Below, piece by piece: positions 9,425 to 21,249 of a DNA stretch of 64,000 nucleotides (positions within the stretch are counted from its first letter, which is position 1; the number at the start of each line of letters is the position of its first letter). The stretch covers positions 10,755,437 through 10,819,436 of the forward strand of contig JAMXIF010000058.1 in NCBI GenBank assembly GCA_028583685.1, given 5' to 3'. A program made the position numbers and the translations under genes. Source of the DNA: Petaurus breviceps papuanus (Eukaryota; Chordata; Mammalia; Diprotodontia; Petauridae). The notes beneath the pieces are model-generated. The model was not told where the DNA came from. It searched no databases and worked only from the letters and a program-made list of their open reading frames with translations.

Positions 9425-11058
9425 CTTCTTCAAGGCTTCCAGCCTTATCATTTCACCAAAAGTGCTTTCTCCAAACTTATCACTGATGTCTTAATTGCCA
9501 TATTCAGTAGCCTTTTCTCAATCCTTATTCCTCTTAACCTTTCTGCAGCCTTTGACATAGTTAATTAATTGCCTTCTTCTCAATACTCTCTTCTCTCTAG
9601 GTTTTTAGGGTATCACTCTCTCCTGATTCTCCTTTCCATCAGTTCCTCCCACTCTGAAGTTCCAACCAAATGACTCATTTCTTCCACTGTGCCCTTTAGA
9701 GTGCCTGTACCATAGACAACAAACTTTGCTTTATCCGAAGTCTTTTTTTTTTACTTTCTCATTCCTTCAATCTTCAACCTATTACTGAACCTGGCTTCTT
9801 CTCAGTCTCCTCTGTCAAATACTCATCCAGATCAAGCCCTCTAACTGTAGATGTCCTTCAGGGTTCTCTTGGGTCCTCTTCTTTTCTGCCTCTATACTAC
9901 TTCATTTGGTGATCTCATCAGCTCATCTCCAACTGCCCTTCAAACATCTCATACTGGATGTTCAGTGGACATCTTAAACACAACATGTCCAAAACAGAAT
10001 TCATTATCTCGACCCCAGGACCTCCCCCTTCCTGACTTCCTTATTACAGTCAAGGACAACCCCATCCTCCCAGTCCCTCAGACTTGCAACCTAGATGTCA
10101 CCTTCTATTCCTCACTATGTCTCACAGAGGGGTCTTTCCCCCCCTTCTCTCCCCCCCAATATGTCTCCAGGGCCTATTGGTTTCACTTCTACAACATCTC
10201 TTATATGCTCCTTTCTTTCCTCTGACATAGACACCACTTTAGTGCAGGCCGTCATCACCTCTTTCCTGGACTATTGCAGTAACCTGCTGGTGGGTCTCCT
10301 GCTCAAAGTCTTTTCCCATCCCAGTTCACCCTTCATTTAGCCACCAAAGTGTTTTTTCCTAAAGTGCAGGTCCAACCATTTCTTTCCTTGTGCTTAAATC
10401 TTGGTTAGACTTTGAAGATTCACTGTGTCCCAGGACATCATCAGTCATTCTGACTTTTGTCTTACCACTGGATTTCGATAACTCTGGAAGAGAGAGTGAG
10501 GCTGATGACTTTGTGAAGCTTTGCCTCACTTAAATTCAAGTCAAAACATCCGCCTTTGATGTCATTGGTCCTTTCAAAAAATGAAGGATGAACAAATGAC
10601 TTTCTATGGCCTTTAGGATCAAATACAAAATCCTCTGTTTAGTGTTGAAAATCCTTTATAATCTAGCCCCCTCCTGCCTTTTCAGTCTTATTCCCCAACA
10701 CCTACTCTTTGATTCAGTGAGACTGGCCTCTTGACTCTTCCATGTTCAAGACATTCATCTCTCTGCTCTGGGCATTCTCTCTGGCTGTCCCCCATGCCTG
10801 GAATGCTCTCTCTCCTAACCTCTGTCTACTGACCTCCCTGGCTTCCTTTAAGTCTCAGCTAAAATCCCATATTTTGCAGGAAGATTTCCCCGTCCCTTCA
10901 ATTTTTGTGCCTTCTCTCTTATTTTTTTTTCTTATTTATTTTATATATAGCTTGTTTGTACATTTTTATTTGCTTGCTGACTTTGACATTGGGTTGTGAG
11001 CTCCTTTAGGGCAGGGAACATCTTTTGTATCCCCAGTTTAATGACTGACTTACTGATA
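9425..11058 (+). repeat. L2 LINE, 3' third in sense orientation, broken by a nested SINE
   Basis: The sense strand encodes decayed reverse transcriptase, for example SILIPLNLSAAFDIV near 9510-9565 (the family reads LSAAFDTVDH). The 3' end follows the L2 consensus: catgcctggaatgctctctc, cttcctttaagtctcagcta, ttgtgagctcctttagggca, tttgtatccccagttt and a gactgactta tail. There are several stops and deletions, including loss of the YADD-bearing segment. It is interrupted at 10414-10597 by an RTE-associated SINE. The open frames of 63-124 codons here are LINE remnants. Confidence 0.88.
10414..10597 (+). repeat. RTE-associated SINE nested in L2
   Basis: Contains cactggatttcgataactct, gagagtgaggctgatgactt, gtgaagctttgcctcactta, gatgtcattggtcctttcaa and atgaaggatgaacaa. 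These blocks match the marsupial SINE that ends 'gatgtcat-ggtcctcttcgaaaatgaaggacaaac', mobilised by RTE LINEs. The L2 text resumes immediately after it (ctatggcctttaggatcaaa). The hexamer gacttt flanks it at 10408-10413 and 10598-10603, consistent with a short target duplication. Confidence 0.72.
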
Positions 11059-11735
11059 CCATTAATACCTTTCAAAATTAGGTAACTCATTTCACCTTTC
11101 TATAAGAATCTTCTCATCTTTTTAAATCCCTTCATTTAAAGGGCTAGATGTTCATTGAGGCAAAGTACCTTCTAACTCTCCATTCATATTGTACTTCAAG
11201 GGCATTTTCAAGCAAATAATCCTGAAATCCAATTCCTCCTAGTGCCTTCTCTTTAGTTTCTTTGTTTCCTGTTTATCTTGTATATTTTTTATATGTAGTT
11301 TCCATGTTGTCTGATAATACTTGTATTACATATTTCATAGATTTAATTTGAGGAAGATGCTTTATAAACTGTAAAATGTGGTTTAAATACATAATTATTG
11401 ATGTTTCCAATAAAATAACAAAGCCAATTCTTACTCTTTACCATGTTTGGAAGCCCCTCCTCCTCCATCTTTAAACTGATTCTTGAGACTAATGTAATTT
11501 GACAATCCACTGAAGAAGAGGAGGCAGTCTGGACTCAGGTTTCATTATTTTAAATGTCACCTGTTTGAGAGGTGGTGCCAGAGTAAGACTCAAGTGCCTA
11601 CAGAATCTACCCTGATCTTTCTTTCCCTCGAATTGCATTTGCTTCCATTTAGATTCATGCTTCAGAAATAGCTGACTTTCCACCCACTTTTCCCTGTGTT
11701 CATTTATACTTTGCCTTCCTGGGAGTCCACCTCAT
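11059..11735. other. intronic DNA without recognised feature
   Basis: AT-rich, no clear repeat. A 64-codon minus-strand frame (11489-11683) has no domain. Confidence 0.5.
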
Positions 11736-11922
11736 AGAGTGGAAAAAACAGTTGGTCTGTAGTTAGAAGTGTTCTTGAGTCTGGGCTCTGCTACGTGCTG
11801 TGTGATCTTGGACAGGTCATTTCTTCTCTTTGAGCCTCAAGCGCCTTCATGTATAAAACAAGGGGATTTCAATTAGATAATTTCTAGGCTTCCTTCCAGC
11901 TCTAAATTTTATGATTTTCACA
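11736..11922 (+). repeat. CORE-SINE, full length
   Basis: tgagtctgggctctgctacg, tgtgatcttggacaggtcat, ctttgagcctcaagcgcctt (CORE), and a 3' end cttccttccagctctaaatt plus ttatgatttt. Confidence 0.78.
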
Positions 11923-11929
11923 GCATATG

Positions 11930-12430
11930 AAGTCACAAAATTTGAGAGTTGGAGGGGACCTCAGCAGACGTTTAGTTCAAACCATATCCATAAATAATCT
12001 TTTATAATATAACCTGACAGATGGGTATCCAATCTCTGCTTGAAGATTTCTAGTGAGGGGAATTCCATTACTTCAAAGTAACTGATACTACTTCTCATAA
12101 TTTATAGCTAGTTTATTATTTTTTTAAAATCATAATTAATTCAGAAAATTTTTTTAATTAAGCTTCAATTTCCTTTTTTATGATGTCTATCCATTGTTCC
12201 TAGTTCTGCCTTTTGGCACCAAACAGAACAAATCTAATTCCCCATTCATGTAACCCTTCAAATACTTGCAGTTATCTGTCATGTCTCCCCTTGGTCTGCT
12301 ATTCTTCATTGAATATGCCTGGTTCCTTCACTTGATCCTCATACGTCATAGATGCAGGGGTCCTCACCATCCTAGTTTCCCTCTTAATGGACACTATCCA
12401 ACTTACTGTTGTTCTTAAATTGTGTCCATT
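11930..12430 (-). repeat. CR1/L3-type LINE 3' end
   Basis: The order of phrases follows the antisense of CR1-family 3' regions: gagagttggaggggacctca, ctgacagatgggtatccaat, ctctgcttgaagatttctag, gttctgccttttggcaccaa, atctgtcatgtctccccttg, cacttgatcctcatacgtca and cctcaccatcctagtttccc. It is diverged but collinear over about 500 bp, with an AT-rich stretch at 12105-12175 that may be an insertion or decay. Confidence 0.7.
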
Positions 12431-12444
12431 AGTCGACTAGCTTT

Positions 12445-12510
12445 TATTGAGCATCTGCTGTGTCCTGGGCATTGTGATAAGTGCTGAGATACTCAGTTAA
12501 ACACTGTAGT
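12445..12510 (-). repeat. L2 LINE 3' end fragment
   Basis: cttttattgagcatctgctg, tgtcctgggcattgtgataa, gtgctgagatac: the antisense of the standard L2 terminus. Confidence 0.7.
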
Positions 12511-13331
12511 GTGTTTAAATAAAGCCTTCATTGAGGTGCTGCTATTTGTCTCGGGGTCTTCTGAGATTTCGGGGGGGTGGGAGGAAATTACTATATACCA
12601 GTAAAAATAGAACTTTAAAGGGATTGGATTTCCCCAGGAATCATTTATTTTCAACCCTTCCCAGTGGAAAATAAAGCCATACTCATGAATAATAATTTCA
12701 AACTATCTCCCCTTCCATTAATTAAAAACAAAACACGAATTCCAAAACATCATCAGTACAGTAGTGACAAAGTATTTTCTATTCTGTTGGATAATTTTGA
12801 ATGTTTTTGCATTGGGCATATCACGCATGGTAAGGGCTGGATTCCATTTATTCCATTTTAATTTCAGATGATTTTGCATTTCCCAAATTTAGCTAGAAAT
12901 AGTCTAAGAAGAAGATGTGTAAGGATGGAATTTTGAGAAATTTAAGTGATATTAGTGATTTTTAAAATTTTTCAGGTCTAAAATTTTAGAGCTTAATTTT
13001 TGTTTACAGAAAATAGGGGCAGGTTTTATCTTTCTGTAGCCAGAAGAGTTCAGCCTCATTTGTTCTTATATCAATAATTTGCTGCTGGCTTTTCTATATG
13101 TGGGAAAGAATGTATTTTTACCCACCAAGAGAATCTTGATTCTTGGTTTCTTAGCATTTAAGATTATTGATCTGGCTTTTTTTTGGGGGGGGAGCAGTGT
13201 AGTTAGGAGAGATGAGTATAGGATTAGGGGCAAAGAAATGATGCTGTCATCTGTAATTTCTCATTATTGTTATTCTGTTTGGCTGAACTTTCAAACGTCT
13301 GGTGCTCATTGGCCTGTCTTCCGTGTTGCAG
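12511..13331. other. intron flank upstream of the SND1 exon, nothing else recognised
   Basis: AT-rich with a G-run at 12569-12580 and a T/G run near 13177-13192. Leads into the branch-point and pyrimidine region of the exon at 13332. Confidence 0.5.
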
Positions 13332-13442
13332 AAACATTGCTGAGGCTCTTGTCAGCAAAGGTCTGGCCACAGTGATCCGCTATCGGCAGGATGATGACCA
13401 GAGGTCTTCCCACTATGATGAATTGCTTGCTGCTGAGGCCAG
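13332..13442 (+). CDS. SND1: SND1 internal exon, C-terminal part of the third SN-like domain
   Basis: A 111-bp exon that starts with the last base of a split codon, carries 36 full codons, and ends with the first two bases (AG) of an Arg codon completed by the next exon. The acceptor is ...gttgcag and the donor is CCAG|gtaaga, both strong. The peptide contains [13 protein letters not shown], then [18 protein letters not shown], which I recognise from vertebrate SND1, around residues 455-492 of the human protein (numbering approximate). The segment Y-x-x-LL-x-AE-x-x-A is the typical C-terminal helix of an SN (OB-fold) repeat. Known: the SN-like repeats of SND1 bind and cleave structured or hyper-edited RNA and serve as protein docking surfaces in the cytoplasm and nucleus. 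No frameshift or stop is present, so the exon looks functional. Next exon: 40132. Confidence 0.97.
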
Positions 13443-15289
13443 GTAAGATGGAGCAAATTTTTTTTTTCCCCCACAAAAATTTAGGAATGTGAAACCACTC
13501 TTGATTCAGTCTTACATAAAACAAATCATATGTTAAAAACAATATAAGTTCTTGATACAATTAATAATATTATTTTCTAGTTGCTACCACTGGGGCCCTG
13601 CTTATATGCATACTACAACTTCTCTTCTTTACCAACCAGAATCCTCAACACTTACTTTTCACCTATAAACCTTTAGTCATGTAGAGAGGAAATGAAAACA
13701 TTTATTAAGAAATGAGTTTTGTCTTCACTTCTGACAACTGGCAGGAGAGTATTTAAGAAAGCCTATGACATTTCACCAGTGTTCTTTTCCCTATAGTTAA
13801 GCACTGCAAGGGTATTCAGATAATTTGGTACCATTTCCTGCCATTGACAGACCTTAAGAACTATTCCCAAGGAGATTCATGTTACTTGGGCCTAGTAGCA
13901 ATTGAGTTCATGCTTCTAACAAGTGAGGTACTTTGGGGAACCACCTTGAACAAAGCAAAATGCTTGGCTCCATCCAAAATTTAACATTTTATTGTGGAAG
14001 TTATTGGAAGGGCCTGTCAGAGATAGAAAACCTACTGTCCTTCACTTAATATAATAGACAGTTCAGATGACATAAAGTCTGTTTAATTGTTAGAGGGCAG
14101 TTCTTGTCCTAATAAGTCATAAAGAGGAGAAATAAACCTGGGCACATGATATCCAAACTGGATTTAAGACTTTGTAATTGACAGTGGTTTTCTTGCTCTT
14201 AGGCCCAAACTGGGCTATGACATTTCCTTCTAAGGCCATGTCACATGTTGATAAATAGATTACCTCTGGGTTACGACACAGAACGTTAGCCAAGCAATCA
14301 GTCTGTCAAGGGAGCTCTGTTGTTTTGGACTTTGTCTTAAGTGGGCTTTTCCCAGAGAAGTGGTAAAGGTCTGATTCTTGGATGGACTCAAGGGAATAGA
14401 AAAATTGTCATTTTTGTTTATTCAGTATTTATCAATGCCAGTAATGAACACTGTGAAAGGTAGCCCAAATGAGTTAGTTTTCTTCCTTTTGGATATTGGA
14501 TGGGATCATGTGTTCCCAATTTTCAGGGAAAAAGAGATGATGGTATTGGATCTGAATATTTCCCATTTGTCCTGATTAGTAGAAAAAAATGACTGTAAGC
14601 TACTATGAGTATGAAGGATACAAGAGAGGATTAGAGAGCATTATAGTAGTATGCCCAGTATACTAGTGAACTTTTGAAAGAATTTATAATTCACTTATTT
14701 CCAGACTTTAGAAGTGCAAAAAAAAAAAAAAAATGTTAGCAAAGTTGGAAGCATGGTGATAATTTTCAGAACTTATTGAAGATTGAGGATGAATAAGCTT
14801 TTCATTATTCCTTTTAGAAATAAGTATCTTAGACTATAGTGTTTAACAAATATGCACAGGTATTACAGAATTTTAATTTTTTTTTTTGATGTTTGTTCAC
14901 TTAAACTGAACTCCTTGGAAATAATTGTGTTGATTCACTCAGACAGACTAATGATGGAGAAACCTGTTTCAGAGTTATTGTCTTGAGTCCAGGTTGCGTT
15001 AAATGAGGATACCTTAGCCTTTCCCACTTGACAGGCAATGAAGTTCTCAAAATGAGTAGGCCCAGTCATTGTGTGTTGCAAAAGTTTTTCTTCTGGGCTA
15101 TTTGTGTCAGTAAAACACATGAAAGTGATGACTCTCAAAACCCCAAAGTGTGAAGCTAATAATAGAACATTAAAGTTTTATAAACTCAGAAAGACAGGGA
15201 CAATTGACCAGATCAGAATGCTCTGTGATAATGTGATAAAATGTATTAAAATGAGATTATGCATGTGCACAGTGTAATGTAATATAAAA
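13443..15289. other. intronic DNA without recognised feature
   Basis: Poly-T (13460-13470), poly-A (14720-14733) and poly-T (14878-14887) runs only. Frames of 65-84 codons have no domain. Confidence 0.5.
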
Positions 15290-15455
15290 CACCATTGGAC
15301 TAGGAATTAGCATACTGGGATTCTAGGTTTTATTCTGGCACCAACTGGTTGTATGGTCCTAGATCAATTGCTTAACTTCTTTAGGACTCATGTTTTTCAT
15401 CTTGCAAATGACAGGGTTGAGCCAAATAGATTTCTACCGTACCATTCAGTCTTGA
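15290..15455 (+). repeat. CORE-SINE, diverged
   Basis: ttggactaggaattagcata, gttgtatggtcctagatcaa, ttgcttaacttctttaggac, ttttcatcttgcaaatgaca (CORE), then a decayed 3' end near ttctaccgtaccattcag. Confidence 0.6.
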
Positions 15456-18338
15456 GAGTTTAGGAAAGAAAAATCAGCATCCTCTCAATACCACTCACTT
15501 CCCAACTCCCCAGTCTTGCATTTTGGTTTGAGGCACCCCTACCCCTTCCACCATGCTATTCTCTCCCTCTCTAACCTTTATTCTTCTTCTTAGTGCCATG
15601 TCCCAGCACACATGTCACTAAGTGCCACATCATCTCATTTATCTTTTTAGTTGATCCTACTGCCCCATGCCTTTTGAATACCCTCGTCTGGGATTATTTT
15701 TCCCGAGTTGTCAATGCTCTGAATTAAACTTTTACCTTCTAGTTTTTTGCCTTTATCTCTGAAGCCTTAGCACCTCCCAGCTCAGTGTCCTCTGAAGATC
15801 TCATTAGTGAGTTGTTTACTTCTTTTCTTAGGCCTTGAATAGAGAGCCTAAATGAGAACAGGTTTGTTTCTGACCCTATAGCTTCCTTATACATGACCTG
15901 TCACTTAACTAACTGCCTCTCTTTCACCCTTTAAAAATCTTTATTGATTATGTTCTGATCCAAGGCAATTTGAATTAATTTACCAAGAAAATTTTCACGA
16001 GGTGCTGTAACCAATTATTAGCAAGGCCAAATTAATGATGTCTACTACATTTTCATCAAGCATTCATTCAGAAACTCTTTGGGAAAATAATAGAGAGGTT
16101 TCAGGAAAAGGTCTTCATTTTTATTCTGTAGGCCTCAGAGCTATGACAGTTCATTACTAAAGATAGCTTTGACCTCCCTCCTTTGCTTAGTGGTCTTCCT
16201 CCATGCTTACTCTTGATTATGCCAGTGATTATGTACCGTATTCCTTGGTAGACTTTTCCTTCCAGAATTCTTTTAAAAGAACTTGGTGAACTCGGGTAAA
16301 GGGCAGCCAGTTAACTTGTCTGTTTGCTTGGGTCATTGCAGCCGGCTCCACAGTAAGCATGGGAATTGTTGAGCTTTCTAGGGGTTCTGGGGTTGTTGTT
16401 TACTCCAGCCTGATCTGCCAGCTCTTCCTATCTTCTACTGATGAGAGCTCAGGGAGAGATGGGCAGTGAGCACTTTGGGAGATGACAGAACAATTTACAG
16501 CTGGCTCAGTGTTTTTAAGTGCACACACCTGTGTGCTGGAAACTTAGCACGTGCTCGTTTTTACCTGTAGACCTTTTTTAGAACCTTTCTTTATTCAAGT
16601 GCTTTGCAGTTTTTTGGAAGCCTTCAGAAAGCCTGAACTGCAGTTTGCATAAAGCCATCTCTCTTCTTATTTAAAAGACAAACAAAACACAAAATTCCCA
16701 AATGATGGCCTTCCTTTTTTGGCTCACTTGTCTTTTGCCAGCTGTCTCTTCCCCCACTACCTCATGTCCCACCAAGATAAGGTTTTGCCATTTGCATGGA
16801 CTCTTGGGTCTTTTTTCTCACATAGGCTCTGTTGAAAAGCTGTCCCACTTAACAACCTCTCCTTTTGGGAAGGGAGGAGGGAAGACAGATGCCTGGTATA
16901 TCCATACTTTTGCCAACATTTCTCCTGAACTGTGTGTCTTTATAAAACCTAAGAAAATGACCCCTATCTCCCATGTTAAGTTTTTCTATACATTTCCATT
17001 TACTATTTTGCTTTTCCATTATAGAGATCACTTAGACTTTATTCTTAATTTTTCTGCATGCCTATTCTAGTTTTATGTTCTCAGATGTTACCAGTCCTCC
17101 TAAAGCAGTAATTTTTTAAGATTTGTGTGTGTGTGACAAAAACCCCTTTGGCAGTCTCCTGAAACCTATGGACCCCTTCTCAGAATTTTGTTTTTAAATG
17201 CATGAAAGAAGACACATGAGAATATAAAGGAAACCAATTACCATGGAATATAGTAGCAAAATACTTTGAAAATCATTCACTCCTTGAAATCTATTCATGA
17301 ACCCCTGAGGAAAAGGGGGGAGTGGATCCTGTTACATGTAGAAGAAACAGATTAAGAATCAGTCAGGGAATAAATTTTGTACCCTTCTGGCTAACAGAAT
17401 CAATATTAGAACCCTTCTTCCTTAGCCTTCTCACACATACACACATATACACATACCCTTTCTCTTTGATTTCTCTACTCCATTCACTGTCTCTTTCTTT
17501 CTTGTGCTCTTTCCCATTTGCATGTTCTTCCTATAGATTAATGCCGTAATTTCTAGTATAATCATGTTACTTGTGATCAGATTTAGCATGTGATAGAATG
17601 TCAATTCTTTGGACACATTTCCTGTTTGTTTTGCTTTAAGCACCTCATTATGTGGAAGTTATATTCTGTTGTCATTATGGTTTTCGATTAAATTAAATCT
17701 AAGTTTGCCCTTTTTTAAAGTAAGGAGGACAAATGGTGTCCTTGACATGAATGAATTCTGCCTTTACATTTCTAAAGCTCCCAATGGGTGCATTATTAAA
17801 AAAAAAAAGTTAAATTATTAAAATATTTCTTGAGCTTTCCAGAAACCATGTCTCATTACAGAGAAATGACATAAGTTGATGGCAGTTAAGAGAATGGAGT
17901 CCTTCTAAGGACTCTTCCAACTCTAGATCCTGTAATTTTAGGATAAGAATATATATATTTGTATATTTTGGTACCTTGTTTTCTCTTTGAAAAACAATAT
18001 CTTTTATACAGTGTATAAATCTATTAGTAAAATCTCAGGAAAAGGTTATAACCCCTTCAGATTTTCCACTATAGTCTATTCATTGCCCAACATGCTGGAT
18101 AGAGTAGCAGGCACAGAAGTCTGTGGTTATGTTGTCTACTGTTGGGGAAGGCACACATAAGCCTGCATAAATTTCAGCTTTCATTTGGCTCCTTTCTCCC
18201 CATGAACGTCAGGAAGATTCTGTGGGACTAAGGAAACTTTCTGTAGTCATGTCCTTCAAAAGCAGAAAACTTGATATCCTGACACCCCCCAGTTTTTAAT
18301 CCCTACAAGCCCCAGTCCTGATTAAAATCCTGCAAAAG
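15456..18338. other. repeat-poor intronic stretch (2.9 kb)
   Basis: Only a CORE-SINE 3' scrap (about 17875-17940: agaatggagtccttctaagg...ctgtaattttag), a short GT run (17124-17134) and a CA/TA-rich run (17430-17455) were recognised. A 122-codon + frame (16702-17070) has no domain. A box-like cacgtg lies at about 16548. The rest is unassigned. Confidence 0.45.
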
Positions 18339-18353
18339 TACCTTCTGGTCTGG

Positions 18354-18510
18354 CGGGGTGGCTAGGTGGTGCAGTGAATAGAGCACAGGCCCTGGAGTCA
18401 AGAGGACCTGAGTTCAAATTGGGCCTCAGACACTTAACACTTACTAGAGGTGTGACCTTGGGCAAGTCACTTAACCCCAATTGCCCCTCCAAAAAGCAAA
18501 AAAAAAAAAA
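18354..18510 (+). repeat. tRNA-derived SINE (WSINE1-like), full length
   Basis: ggtggctaggtggtgcagtg, gttcaaattgggcctcagac, ggcaagtcacttaaccccaa, poly-A. The 10-bp target duplication taccttctgg is present at 18339-18348 and 18511-18520. Confidence 0.95.
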
Positions 18511-18889
18511 TACCTTCTGGGTTTTTTTTTCCTCTTAGCTAGCTTAAAGCTTCTTTGTTTCTATAGATTGCTCTGTTCTTGAACCTCCAGCAAGAATTTG
18601 TTGACCTCTCATACACCCCTCAGGGACAAAAGTGTAAATTTATTAGTAACACTTTTTTCCTTCCAGAGGACTCTGGTGTCAGCCTGCTGTTTGTGAGAGA
18701 AATTTATTTTCACAAAACATTTTGTTTTGGGCAGGGTTGGAGAATGGGGATGGGGATGAGAGTAAAGATATGCCAGTGGATGGGTTAGACCTTTTCATTT
18801 GTTCAAAGAATCCTTGTAGCATAGCATTCTTTTCCTTTCTGTGTCTTTAAAGCACAGTTAGGATTGTGAGGGCAATAGAAACATTTAGG

Positions 18890-19064
18890 GGACAGCTAGG
18901 TGGTACAGTGAATAGAGCACCAGCCCTGGAGTCAGGAGGATCTGAGTTCAAATATGAGTTCAGATACTCAACACTTACTAACTGTGTGACCTTGAGCAAG
19001 TCACTTAACCCCAATTCCCCTGCTTTCTCCCCTCCAAAAAGCCAAAATAAATGAAAAACCCAAC
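18890..19064 (+). repeat. tRNA-derived SINE (WSINE1-like), full length
   Basis: gacagctaggtggtacagtg, gttcaaatatgagttcagat, gagcaagtcacttaacccca and an A-rich tail with interruptions. A perfect 15-bp target duplication, atagaaacatttagg, lies at 18875-18889 and 19065-19079. Confidence 0.97.
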
Positions 19065-19714
19065 ATAGAAACATTTAGGATGGGAAAGAGCTTCAGGATT
19101 TATGTAAAGTATGTTTTCGGAAGGAGAACAAGGCTGGGCTACATTTCCTGACTTGTTTAATAAAGGCAAAATCTGGTCATCTTCTTTACATGAATCAAGA
19201 CCCATTTTCTTACATATTATAGGGTAACTGCACTACTTCTTTGTATTTGTGTTATTATAAAAATAGTGATCTACACTAATTAATATGAATAATTTTATAA
19301 TTTAGTCTGTGTAACATCTAGCAAAACAAATCTAATTTAGGAGAATGCAAATTCTTCAGCTCTATTCATTCTTTCCTCCTGCGTGTATTTTTGTCTTTTG
19401 TCTTTTTTAATTTTTCTATCATTATCCTCTATGCTTCTATTAAGCACCATCTTCTTTTTCTGATATACTTTGAAAACAGCTTTTCACTGAACTATATTTT
19501 TTACTGGCATCATCTGCCTCTCAGTCATTCTTTCCCTACAGCTTCTAGCTTTACCTTGACTAAAGTTAAAGGGCACATTTTAAATGACCAAATGATGTCT
19601 CAATTCTATCTAAACTGGTAAGTTCTTTTTTTTAATGGATGAATTTTGTTTTAACATAGAAGACAAACTTATAAAATGTATTTCATGAAAAAAATTGAAC
19701 GAACCATCTTAGAA

Positions 19715-19875
19715 GTATGATTGGTAGAGTAGAAAGACTGATGGCTGCCTTTGGAGTTGAAGGACCTGGGTTCAGAACCTAACTCTCACTCTGTGGCTAT
19801 CAACAAATCATTTAACCTCTCCAGGAGATAGACTGGATAAACTCCCAACATCTCTTTCAGCTCTATGTATACATC
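19715..19875 (+). repeat. CORE-SINE, full length, diverged
   Basis: gattggtagagtagaaagac, gggttcagaacctaactctc, aatcatttaacctctccagg, catctctttcagctctatgt. Confidence 0.68.
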
Positions 19876-20966
19876 TTAGAGTACTCCTAACTTTACATGT
19901 AATCAATGAAGGGTTAAAAAAAAAATCCCAAGATTTTGGCCTGGTAAGAAGCCAGTAATAGTTTTTTGGGGATTTTTTAAGTTGTGCTTCTCATTGTTCT
20001 CTTTCTTAAATCTTAGTCCTGTACATGCAACCCTCCTATATTTGGGGGTGGGGAGGATTTATGCAGTTTGGTGTCACCGTTGTGATAGTACTGATATTTA
20101 GCATGGGTGTTTGTGAAGGATGTTGGTATTGGGGAATAGGCAAGGCCAAGTAGATGTGGTAACAGGGAAATGTATTAAAGGGGAAGTGGTTTCTTGATGC
20201 AGATAAATGTGAAAAAATTTAGCTCTTTTCTTTCTTCAGAAAAGATGATGCACTCAGCATCCAAATAGAAGCAATCAATCTGCATTTAAGGCAGTACAAA
20301 TGGCCACTTCTTGAGAGAAGTGTAATGTCTCCATTTCCAAATAGTTTTCTCCTTCAGGATGTTAAGAATTGCTGCTCAGCTCCCTTCTTCAGCTGCTGCT
20401 CTTCCCTCTCTCTCTCTGTACATTACTTCTCTCTGAAAGGCAGCCCAAACTGCCTTCTTTTGTAGGATAGGGAAAACTGTATCTAAAGTCAGAATTTGTC
20501 ACATTTACTGGGTACCTTTTGTTGAGGTCATACAGTGATCTTTCAGTAAGGTTTGGATTAACCTCCAGAAATTCTGATTTCCTGTTCTTCCATATAACCA
20601 CCGCTGTCTTCTTCTAATTCTTTGGATGATCTAGATTACATTTCAGAAGTTATGGAATTCATCCTTATTTCCTTACATATTGCTAATTTCCAGTAATCTT
20701 AACATGTGCAGGAAGTTTCTTTCTTACTTTGTGATTCTCTTAGCTAAGTGGATCATATCATTTACATTCTTATAGTATGAAATATCTTTAGTTACATTAG
20801 CTAGATGATAAAAAGATAAAAAAAACTAAATATCTTAAAATATTCCTATAATGGGAATATTTTATTAGATTAAGGTGTTTCTCCCTATTTCGTACATTTA
20901 GATTATTACTTTATTTCTTAGTATACCAGGAGAAAATCCTAGTGAAAAATACTAACTTATAATTAA
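19876..20966. other. intronic DNA without recognised feature
   Basis: Mostly unassigned. A short AT-rich perfect inverted repeat (aaaatattcc / ggaatatttt, 7-base loop) lies at 20837-20863. The 70-codon minus-strand frame at 20389 has no domain. Confidence 0.5.
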
Positions 20967-21091
20967 CCTCCTTCCCTCCCTCCCTCCCTCCTTTCCTTCC
21001 TTCCTTCCTTCCTTCCTTCCTTCCTTCCTTCCTTCCTTCCTTCCTTCCTTCCTTCCTTCCTTCCTTCCTTCCTTCCTTCCTTCCTTCCTTC
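20967..21091 (+). repeat. long (TTCC)n microsatellite with a (CCCT)n head
   Basis: A CCCT-rich head (about 20968-20991), then about 98 bp of uninterrupted TTCC from 20993 to 21090. This is a pure polypyrimidine strand. Minus-strand frames of Lys-Glu-Gly-Arg repeats across it are not genes. Confidence 0.97.
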
Positions 21092-21249
21092 TCTCTGCAG
21101 GACCCCTCCACCCATATCTCTGTTCCATTTCTCTCTCCTCATTTCCCCCTTCTTCCCATCCCCCTTCCTTCAGGACTTCTGACAGAGGCATATGCTTAGG
21201 AGTAGAAACTCTGTGTCAGGTGGTATTTTTATTTTAGTTACTTTATTAA

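Larger units (their letters stand above)
1..13331 (+). other. SND1: SND1 intron, 3' part (upstream end outside window)
   Basis: Ends at a good acceptor: a pyrimidine-containing tract (tggcctgtcttccgtgttgc) followed by AG at 13330-13331. It contains SINEs, L2, CR1-like and simple repeats listed separately. No competing coding exon was recognised. Confidence 0.9.

Noticed and set aside
9851-10999. Frames of 124, 81 and 85 codons
   Set aside because: They lie in the decayed L2 copy and are LINE remnants.
16702-17070. 122-codon + frame starting with a hydrophobic, signal-like segment
   Set aside because: No homology recognised and no splice support. A hydrophobic start is common by chance in T-rich DNA.
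20837-20863. Perfect AT-rich inverted repeat (10-bp arms, 7-base loop)
   Set aside because: Short and AT-rich; expected by chance in this composition. No terminator or precursor-RNA role is plausible.
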